Assembly: GCA_014239335.1 (NCBI GenBank)
Contig: JAAZZC010000234.1
Span: 1-44,353, forward strand
DNA length: 44,353 bases
Direction of reading: 5' to 3'
Origin: Verrucomicrobiales bacterium
GTDB taxonomy: Bacteria; Verrucomicrobiota; Verrucomicrobiia; Verrucomicrobiales; DEV007
Part shown: positions 37,504 through 44,353 of the stretch, piece by piece
Position numbering within the stretch: position 1 is the stretch's first letter
Layout of the letters: the number at the start of each line of letters is the position of its first letter
The notes under the pieces: model-generated
The model's database searches: none
What the model was told of the DNA's origin: nothing
Seen by the model: only the letters and a program-made list of their open reading frames with translations
Made by a program: the position numbers and the translations under genes

Positions 37504-38444
37504 GTGAACCTCACAAAGACCTTCTACAGATAGAGGACCTGAACAAGGATGAAATTGAAAGCATCCTTGCTGCTGCCCAACCGTTCAAGGAACTCTTTAA
37601 GCGATCTGTTAAAAAGGTGCCAACACTTCAAGGTAAGACGGTCCTTAGTCTCTTTTATGAGCCTTCGACAAGGACCAGTTCTTCATTTGAGGTTGCAGCA
37701 AATAGGCTCTCTGCAGATTTTACGAGCCTCGCCGTTGCCAGCTCATCTGTTGTGAAAGGGGAAACGGTCCTTGATACGGTAGATACGTTAGGGGCGATGA
37801 GAGCCGACTACATTGTCATAAGGCACAAGAAAGCGGGAATCCCGAACCTCGTTGCAGAGCACACTGATGCTTCGGTCATTAATGCAGGTGACGGGTTTCA
37901 TGCCCATCCGACTCAGGCCCTGCTTGACGCTTCGACATTATACGATGTCTTTGGAAAGCTGGACTTTTCGGGTAAAAAGATTCTAATCGTCGGAGACATA
38001 CTGCACTCGAGAGTGGCCCGCTCAACTAGCCGGATCATGACCATGCTCGGGGCTGAAGTTAGGGTGCTTGGTCCTGGAACATTAGTTCCGCCCGGGAGGC
38101 CGGATAAGATGAAGAAATTTAAGGATTATGAGGAAGCCCTAGACTGGAAGCCGGACGTGATTTACCTGCTTCGGGTTCAGTTTGAAAGGCAAGGGGAGCA
38201 GTTCTTCCCAAGCTCTGGTGAGTATCATTCCGTTTACGGGCTCAATGAGGACAGATTTAGCAGGATTAAAGATGAAGGTGTCTGGGTAATGCATCCCGGC
38301 CCAGTGAATCGAGGCGTTGAATTGGCCGATTCCGTGACCACTTACGATAGGTGTCTTATCAATAGACAAGTTGAAAATGGCATAGCGACTCGCATGGCAG
38401 TTCTCTACTGGCTCAAACCTCAAACTTTTCAACAGGATGGATGA
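37500..38444 (+). CDS. pyrB: Aspartate carbamoyltransferase catalytic subunit
   Basis: LSLFYEPSTRTSSSFEVAANRLSAD, VVKGETVLDTVDTLGAMRADYIVIRHKKAG, GDGFHAHPTQALLDASTLYD, ILIVGDILHSRVARS, MHPGPVNRGVE. Confidence 0.97.
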   Translation: MSEPHKDLLQIEDLNKDEIESILAAAQPFKELFKRSVKKVPTLQGKTVLSLFYEPSTRTSSSFEVAANRLSADFTSLAVASSSVVKGETVLDTVDTLGAMRADYIVIRHKKAGIPNLVAEHTDASVINAGDGFHAHPTQALLDASTLYDVFGKLDFSGKKILIVGDILHSRVARSTSRIMTMLGAEVRVLGPGTLVPPGRPDKMKKFKDYEEALDWKPDVIYLLRVQFERQGEQFFPSSGEYHSVYGLNEDRFSRIKDEGVWVMHPGPVNRGVELADSVTTYDRCLINRQVENGIATRMAVLYWLKPQTFQQDG

Positions 38445-39738
38445 TCTGATATTACTTAAGCAGGCATCAGTGGCCAGTGAGGATAGTGCAGACCTATTTG
38501 AGTCTGATGTTCTTGTGGAGAATGGTGTCATTAAGGCAGTTGGTTCGTCTTTGGATTCAAGAGATGGGACAAGAGTCATTGAATCAAAAGGTAAGGTCCT
38601 TCTCCCTGGCCTTTTTGATCTGCATGTTCATGTGAGGGAACCAGGCCAAACATCCAAAGAAACTATAAAGACTGGATCTGAAGCAGCAATCAATGGAGGA
38701 GTTACGGGTATCGTTGCTATGCCGAACACGGTCCCGGCCATAGATAGTGGAGGAATGGTCCGAAGTGTATTGGAGATTGCTGGTAGGGATTCTAGGATTG
38801 ATTTTTTCACTACTGGTTGCATTACCAAGGACAGGGCAGGAGAGGAAATGGCTGCGATCGGAGGAATGAAGGAGGCTGGAGTCGTTATGATCACAGATGA
38901 CGGTTCCCCGGTAGAAAATCCCCAACTCCTTCGAAGGGCGATGGAATATGCACGAGAATTTGAACTGCCACTGGCTTCTCATTGCGAGACTATGCAATTG
39001 TCTGGGGCCGGAGCGATGAATGAAGGGAAAAGGTCATACAAGTTAGGTATCCCTGGAATTCCTTCAATTAGTGAGGAGGTATGCATCGCTAGAGACCTTC
39101 AAATAGCGGCCTACACCGGGGCTCATCTGCACCTTCAGCACGTTACTACGGCTCGCGGCATGGAGATTATTAGGCGTGCCAAGAATGATGGGATCAAAGT
39201 TACCTGTGAGGTGGCTCCTCACCATTTAATTTTCAATGAGAATGACATTGTTAATTATGATACGTATTTCAAAATGAATCCTCCTTTGAGGACCGAGGAA
39301 GATAATGAGAAGTTGCTTGAGGGGCTCATCGAGGGTGTCTTTGATGTCATCGCCACGGATCACGCGCCTCATACTGAATTTGAGAAAAAGCAGCAGGACT
39401 TTGAGGATGCTCCTTTTGGGATAACTGGTCTTGAGACTGCTCTCCCATCCCTCTATCACCATTACATAAAAGAAGGAAAGTTTGGCTGGGATCTTCTGGT
39501 GAAGAGATATGCAGCAGAGCCGAGAAGGATACTTAACCTGGACAAGGTGTCCATTGAGGAGGGGAGCAGAGCCGAGTTGGTTCTTTTTGATCCGCAATCA
39601 ACGACGACCTTTACTCAGGAATTTATGAAGTCTAAATCTCCGAACACGCCATTTCTTGATAAGGAACTCCAGGGAAGTGTTGATCTCGTCGTGAATGGAG
39701 ACGAAGTGCTATTAGACAGGTCAAATGGTGGAGCCTAA
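38437..39738 (+). CDS. pyrC: Dihydroorotase
   Basis: LLPGLFDLHVHVREPGQTSKETIKTGSEAAINGGVTGIVAMPNT, LHLQHVTTARGMEIIRRAK, CEVAPHHLIF, FDVIATDHAPHT, GITGLETALP. Confidence 0.96.
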   Translation: MDDLILLKQASVASEDSADLFESDVLVENGVIKAVGSSLDSRDGTRVIESKGKVLLPGLFDLHVHVREPGQTSKETIKTGSEAAINGGVTGIVAMPNTVPAIDSGGMVRSVLEIAGRDSRIDFFTTGCITKDRAGEEMAAIGGMKEAGVVMITDDGSPVENPQLLRRAMEYAREFELPLASHCETMQLSGAGAMNEGKRSYKLGIPGIPSISEEVCIARDLQIAAYTGAHLHLQHVTTARGMEIIRRAKNDGIKVTCEVAPHHLIFNENDIVNYDTYFKMNPPLRTEEDNEKLLEGLIEGVFDVIATDHAPHTEFEKKQQDFEDAPFGITGLETALPSLYHHYIKEGKFGWDLLVKRYAAEPRRILNLDKVSIEEGSRAELVLFDPQSTTTFTQEFMKSKSPNTPFLDKELQGSVDLVVNGDEVLLDRSNGGA

Positions 39739-40512
39739 TTGATGATGGGGTATTCAGAGAAGCTTAGTAACAGAATAGATGAGATTGGATCGAATCTATG
39801 CGTAGGTATTGATCCGAGGCCAGACTTAATAGATGGTGACTTTGAGACCTTTGTCAGAGACTTAGTTGATCAGACCATTCCTTATGCTGCGTGTTACAAA
39901 CCAAACGCGGCATATTTCGAGGCTCTCGGTTCTAAGGGCTACGCAATCATGGAAAAGTTAATTGCGGATGTACCCAAAAATATCCCGGTCATTCTTGATG
40001 CTAAGAGAGGTGACATAGGTGCGACTCAATCCTATTACGCGAAAGCCTATTTCGAATTTATGGAAGGAGTGGATGCGGTGACAATTAGTCCTTACATGGG
40101 CTTTGATTCAGTTGAACCAATGCTCAAGTACCCCGGGAAAGCTGTTTATCTTCTCGGTGTCACTTCCAACCCCAGTGCCCAGGACATTGAAACTAAAAAG
40201 TTAGATGATGGGAGGCAAGTCTTTGAGCTAGTATGTGAAATGGCTAAACAATCAGAGCCTTTGGAAGGTGAGGTCGGATTCGTGGTCGGGCTGACCAATG
40301 CAGAGCCGGAAATCATAGGAAAAATACCGGATTCTCCGCTATTGTTGCCAGGACTCGGTGCGCAGGGAGGGGATCTGAGCCTTCTCGCTGGATCAGGGAG
40401 AAGTGCTCCGTTAGTGATTAACGTCTCAAGGGGAGTTATGTTTGGTGAAGGGAGTGCCTCAGAGAGGGCTCTAAATTATAGAAACCAAATCGCTGAAGCT
40501 CTTGGTAAATGA
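39739..40512 (+). CDS. pyrF: Orotidine 5'-phosphate decarboxylase (PyrF group 2)
   Basis: NLCVGIDPRPD, CYKPNAAYFEALGSKG, VILDAKRGDIGATQSYYAKAYFE, TISPYMGFDSVEP, LLPGLGAQGGD. Confidence 0.95.
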   Translation: MMMGYSEKLSNRIDEIGSNLCVGIDPRPDLIDGDFETFVRDLVDQTIPYAACYKPNAAYFEALGSKGYAIMEKLIADVPKNIPVILDAKRGDIGATQSYYAKAYFEFMEGVDAVTISPYMGFDSVEPMLKYPGKAVYLLGVTSNPSAQDIETKKLDDGRQVFELVCEMAKQSEPLEGEVGFVVGLTNAEPEIIGKIPDSPLLLPGLGAQGGDLSLLAGSGRSAPLVINVSRGVMFGEGSASERALNYRNQIAEALGK

Positions 40513-40526
40513 TTCGTCCTTGAATC

Positions 40527-41849
40527 TCAAGATGTGGAGCAATTTGAATCTACCCACTCCAGCGCCTCTTCCTTAGTGCTAAGATTCCCTTCGAGTTGCA
40601 GGTCCTGAACTTTAGTCAGGACCTTACCTAGTTCGGGTCCGGGATCCCAGCCAATTTCAATAAGGTCATTTCCGGTCAGGATCGGGGGAGGTATGATCGG
40701 TTCATTGTCGAACTCGTTTCTTTTCTGATTCAGAAAATCATAGTTATCCAGGCCTCCCCAACTACCTAGGCAGTCGACGCGGTGCAGTTCGGTTTCGTCC
40801 TCGAAAGTTGGTCTTGCCATGAACCTCTTGAGCTTTGATTCACGCATCTTTTGAACATCTTTAAATGTCATGTGATTAGCGACCATTTCGGTCACCTCTT
40901 CAACGGTCTTATTAGAGTACTTGAGCCGCCGTAAGATTGTAGTGGCCATGTCGGATCCGATCTTGTCATGGCCATTGAACCTGATCCTGTCAGCTTCCTC
41001 GTCATAGGAGAAGGTGGCGGGCTTTCCGATGTCGTGGAGTAAAACGCTAAGCACTAAGGACAGGGATAGCTCCTCTTTTAATAGACTTAACATCAGTCTC
41101 GTATGGACAAAGACGTCACCTTCGGGATGGAATTGTGGAGGCTGTTCACACCCTTTCAGCTCTATAATCTCTGGAATTATGGCCTCCATTAGACCGCTTT
41201 CTATGAGGAGGTCGAATCCCCGGACCCGTTGAGGGTCGACGAGTATCTTGGATAGTTCGTCACGGATCCTTTCTGCACTGATATTTTTTATTTCTTTAGC
41301 ATTGCTGCATATGGCGGCCCATGTATTTTCTTCGATTTTGTAATCGAAGCGTGCAGCGAATCGGACGGCCCTCAAGAGTCTTAGATGATCTTCTTTAAAA
41401 CGAGATTCAGGATTGCCGATTGCCCGAACAGTACCTGATTTAATATCATCCTGTCCGTTAACGTAATCAATTGTAAGGTCCTCTATCGGATCATAGAAGA
41501 TTCCATTGATGGTAAAGTCTCTCCTTAACACATCTTCCTCGGGGCTAGTGAATTCAACGGTCTCTGGCCTTCGCCCGTCACCGTAGGATCCGTCGTTCCG
41601 GAAAGTGGCAACTTCAAAAGCGAATTCTCCTGAGATTACAATAATAACGCCAAAGTGAGCGCCGACTGACCGGGTTTTACTGAAAAGGGCCATGACCTGT
41701 TCAGGTAAAGCGTTTGTTGCGATGTCATAATCAGTTGGAATCTCATCTCGTAACAAATCTCTTACACAGCCTCCAGCGAAGTAGGCTAGATAGCCGCTTT
41801 GTTGAAGCTTGCTTATGACCTTTATGGCCTCTTCGTTTATGCGATTCAT
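40527..41849 (-). CDS. CCA tRNA nucleotidyltransferase/poly(A) polymerase-like with HD domain
   Basis: GYLAYFAGGCVRDLLRDEIPTDYDIATNALPEQVMALF, DVLRRDFTINGIFYDP, DHLRLLRAVRFAARF, LLHDIGKP. Start at internal Met14 of the tracked ORF (MNRINEEAIKVI). Confidence 0.92.
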   Translation of the reverse strand: MNRINEEAIKVISKLQQSGYLAYFAGGCVRDLLRDEIPTDYDIATNALPEQVMALFSKTRSVGAHFGVIIVISGEFAFEVATFRNDGSYGDGRRPETVEFTSPEEDVLRRDFTINGIFYDPIEDLTIDYVNGQDDIKSGTVRAIGNPESRFKEDHLRLLRAVRFAARFDYKIEENTWAAICSNAKEIKNISAERIRDELSKILVDPQRVRGFDLLIESGLMEAIIPEIIELKGCEQPPQFHPEGDVFVHTRLMLSLLKEELSLSLVLSVLLHDIGKPATFSYDEEADRIRFNGHDKIGSDMATTILRRLKYSNKTVEEVTEMVANHMTFKDVQKMRESKLKRFMARPTFEDETELHRVDCLGSWGGLDNYDFLNQKRNEFDNEPIIPPPILTGNDLIEIGWDPGPELGKVLTKVQDLQLEGNLSTKEEALEWVDSNCSTS

Positions 41850-42001
41850 TGAGATTACTCCAAATAATCTAGAACTGGTATAGTTCAAATGCTCTTATTC
41901 TGGACTCCTTGAAAATACGTCAATATTGTGCTAATTGAATAAATTATTAGCAGAAATCAGTCGAATGTTATCATTCTACTGCTTTATTTGCTCATAAAGA
42001 T

Positions 42002-42076
42002 GGCAGGATAGCTCAGTGGTAGAGCAGAGGATTCATAAGCCTAAGGTCGGGAGTTCAACTCTCCCTCCTGCTACCA
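42002..42076 (+). tRNA. tRNA with CAT anticodon (elongator Met or Ile2), encoded CCA
   Basis: GGCAGGA/TCCTGCT acceptor (G1.U72 wobble), GCTC/GAGC D stem, loop TTCATAA, GGGAG-TTCAACT-CTCCC T arm, A73, CCA. Confidence 0.88.
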
Positions 42077-42206
42077 CTCTATAATAAGGGAGTTATGGGG
42101 ATTTACAGATTTTACAGAAAATGACTATTGCCCTATTATTGCCCGGGCGACGATCAGTGCTAGCGTCAACGAACTCCATGATTCGCACTCGCACCCTCAT
42201 CACAGC

Positions 42207-44353
42207 ATGAAGATCCTCCCTTCCTTCCTCGGAGTTTGCTCGCTATTCGTTACCGCCCCAGCGCCTGCCGCGCCGCCGGTGCTCCTCGACGACCAGTTCG
42301 TGCTTCCGCCGGGATTCCACATCTACCGCGCCGCAGCACCGGAGTTGACAGGCGGTTCGTACGATCTCACCTTCGATGGCGATGGCAGACTGCTGGTCGG
42401 AGACGGCCAGAACGTGCGGCGCTTGAAGGATGAGGATGGCGACGGCGTCTACGATTCGCAGGAGGTGATCGCGAAAGGGCTCGGAGGTCGCGGTCCGCAG
42501 GGGTTGCTCGTCTACGGCGACCATCTCTACGCGGTCGGCGGCGATGGCGTGCAGCTGTTCAGCGGTTACAATTCGGACGGGCCGCTGAAGCACGAGGGGC
42601 GGGTCGGCGCGCCATTTAGCACCGGCGGCGATCACGCCGCGCATACTTTGTTGCGTGGGCTCGACGGATGGATCTACCTGGTCTCTGGCGACGGCGGCGG
42701 CACCGGCGGTCGCAAACACATCACGGAGAAAAGTTCGCCGGTACAGACTGAGCGTGCGGCCTCGGTATTCCGTTTTTCTCCCGATGGCAAGAAGTGGGAG
42801 TGCATCGGCGCAGGCGGGCGCAACCCGCCGAGTCTCGGCATGAACTACCTCGGCGAGTTCTTCAGCTTCGACAGCGACATGGAATGGCACGTCGATATCC
42901 CGTTCTACCGCCCGGTGCGGTTGAACCACTGGTCGACCGGGGCCGATCTCGGCTGGCAGGGCACCGGCGCGTTTCCGCCCTACTACATTGATACGATTCC
43001 CAGTGTGCTCGACGTCGGGCGCGGTTCGCCGAATTGGGGTGTCTTCTACGAACACTACCAGTTCCCAAAAGCGTACCGTGATGCATTCATCTGCTGCGAC
43101 TATCGTTGGAAGTCCGCGACCAGTGGCGGCTACGACAAGTCCGGCCGGCTGGTGACATTTTTCATGAAGCGGGCCGGGGCGAGCTGGAAGGCGGAGATGA
43201 GATTGCTCGCGGAAGCAAAGCCCGGGGCGAAGGAGCCGGGCGGCAAGGGCATCAGTTTTGCGGTGGTCGATGTGGATGTCGCCCCTGATGGCAGCCTGAT
43301 GGTCAGCGATCACAACCAGGGCGTGTGGCGGATTTTTTATGACGCGGAACAGAGCGAGGAAATTCCACCCATCGTGCCGGATCTCGAAAAGCTCCCGGGC
43401 GGAATGTTTGGTGTCCCGCAACCGGGGTCGGAGTGGAGCCGATTGCGCTTCGAGTCACTCCGCCGGGATAGATTAGTTGATATGGCGGGGAACTCATTCG
43501 CCGGCAAGCCGCAACGCCTACGGTTCATCGGTCGGATGGCCGCCGAATTCGACACACTCGACTTGGCTGTATTGAAGAATTGGAGCGTCGCGGCGCAGGA
43601 GGAAGTGCGTGCCCAGGCAGCCTGGCTGATCGGCATCCGCGGCCGGCCTGAAGAGGTGCCGTTGCTGTTGGAACTGGTCACGGACAAGGATCCGTTTGTG
43701 CGCCGCCGTGCTGCTGAAGCCCTCGGCCATTTCGGGGATCCGCGCGCGACGAAACCATTGATCGAACTCATGGGCGACGCGGATCGTCACGTGCGTTATG
43801 CCGCCATGACGGCGCTGGCGCAACGGCCGCGTGACGAATTCCTCGCCGCTGCCGCGGCGCAGGGAGACCTGCGCATCGCGATGCGGGCGCTGGTTGCCAC
43901 CCAGGTGCGCAATGAACGCGCCAGTGCCGATGCGGTGCAGCCAATCGTGCAACGTCTCCTTAAGTGGAAACCGGTCGCGCTCGAAGACCAGCTCGATCGC
44001 CTGCGCGTGTTCAGCCTGTTCAAGAACGAGATCGTGCAGAGCGCGGAGCTTCGTGGTGCGGTCCATCAGTTTCTATTGACCGGATTGCCTGCAGACGAAC
44101 GCGATCTTCGCTGGGAGCAGGTGCGTCTGGTCGGGCAGTTCGGTGTCGGAGAGGGGTTTGCACCACTATTGAAAATGTTGGAGTCCGGAACCGATGGGAC
44201 CACGCAGTTTCACATTGCAATGGCGATGGCGGGAATCCCCGAGGGGTGGACGCCTGCGGAGAGTACGCGTTTGGCAAAGTGGCTGATCTCAACCCAGACC
44301 GGATGGTTCGCAGAACTCAACGGTAAGGGCCGGCAGTTTGGAGGATTCTGGGC
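42207..44353 (+). CDS. PVC-type putative membrane-bound dehydrogenase (TIGR02604-like N-terminal propeller) with HEAT repeats; 3' end outside window
   Basis: Open frame from ATG 42207 to the window end with no stop: MKILPSFLGVCSLFVTAPAPAAPPVLLDDQFVLPPGFHIYRAAAPELTGGSYDLTFDGDGRLLVGDGQNVRRLKDEDGDGVYDSQEVIAKGLGGRGPQGLLVYGDHLYAVGG...; HEAT-like VRAQAAWLIGIRGRPEEVPLLLELVTDKDPFVRRRAAEALGHFGDPRATKPLIELMGDADRHVRYAAMTAL. Not in the supplied ORF track. Confidence 0.88.
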   Translation, partial: MKILPSFLGVCSLFVTAPAPAAPPVLLDDQFVLPPGFHIYRAAAPELTGGSYDLTFDGDGRLLVGDGQNVRRLKDEDGDGVYDSQEVIAKGLGGRGPQGLLVYGDHLYAVGGDGVQLFSGYNSDGPLKHEGRVGAPFSTGGDHAAHTLLRGLDGWIYLVSGDGGGTGGRKHITEKSSPVQTERAASVFRFSPDGKKWECIGAGGRNPPSLGMNYLGEFFSFDSDMEWHVDIPFYRPVRLNHWSTGADLGWQGTGAFPPYYIDTIPSVLDVGRGSPNWGVFYEHYQFPKAYRDAFICCDYRWKSATSGGYDKSGRLVTFFMKRAGASWKAEMRLLAEAKPGAKEPGGKGISFAVVDVDVAPDGSLMVSDHNQGVWRIFYDAEQSEEIPPIVPDLEKLPGGMFGVPQPGSEWSRLRFESLRRDRLVDMAGNSFAGKPQRLRFIGRMAAEFDTLDLAVLKNWSVAAQEEVRAQAAWLIGIRGRPEEVPLLLELVTDKDPFVRRRAAEALGHFGDPRATKPLIELMGDADRHVRYAAMTALAQRPRDEFLAAAAAQGDLRIAMRALVATQVRNERASADAVQPIVQRLLKWKPVALEDQLDRLRVFSLFKNEIVQSAELRGAVHQFLLTGLPADERDLRWEQVRLVGQFGVGEGFAPLLKMLESGTDGTTQFHIAMAMAGIPEGWTPAESTRLAKWLISTQTGWFAELNGKGRQFGGFW

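Noticed and set aside
42002-42076. Reading the CAT tRNA as a UCA-anticodon (selenocysteine/suppressor) tRNA by shifting the loop
   Set aside because: Shifting by one base gives a worse anticodon stem and the acceptor/T-arm geometry is ordinary, so the CAT reading is preferred.
42243-43421. Minus-strand 392-aa ORF and several overlapping ORFs in the GC-rich end
   Set aside because: Composition-driven shadow ORFs opposite the convincing plus-strand frame from 42207; translations look like no known family.
1-44353. Possible CRISPR arrays, transposases or prophage genes
   Set aside because: No direct-repeat/spacer arrays, transposase or phage structural genes recognised anywhere in the window.

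Overview
44.35 kb window, mostly about 45% GC, with gene content that looks like a PVC-group bacterium (probably Verrucomicrobiota; inferred from families such as RCC1/pentapeptide secreted proteins, ThuA-like and TIGR02604-like proteins). The clearest block is a collinear purine plus pyrimidine cluster (purC-like, purS-like, purL, purQ, purM, purF, purD, purE, pyrR, pyrB, pyrC, pyrF; 27433-40512) with pyrD divergent and a CCA-adding enzyme convergent. Other recognisable genes: transglutaminase-like, YiiX-like permuted papain, AXE1-type esterase, floA/nfeD, ABC ATPase, NtrC-family regulator, FKBP PPIase, LysE, ROK kinase, metF, HtrA-like pair, rpsN, fmdB-like, ThuA-like. Two tRNAs are present. 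A recurring theme is conserved-length but catalytically degenerate homologues: a xanthine-dehydrogenase-like XdhA/XdhB pair lacking the Fe-S cysteines and molybdenum-site motifs, an HtrA-like protein with no catalytic Ser/His and a PDZ nested in the protease fold, an EEP-fold protein with altered metal/catalytic motifs, and an NtrC-type regulator with the GAFTGA loop deleted. Other leads: a UAA-anticodon tRNA with a leucine-type D arm but a 5-nt variable loop, an adjacent structured non-coding candidate, a two-times-seven RCC1 repeat protein, and an abrupt shift to about 60% GC just after a CAT-anticodon tRNA at about 42.1 kb. The GC-rich block carries a large ORF that runs off the window end and is absent from the supplied ORF track. 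All family calls are from reading the translations; no searches were run.
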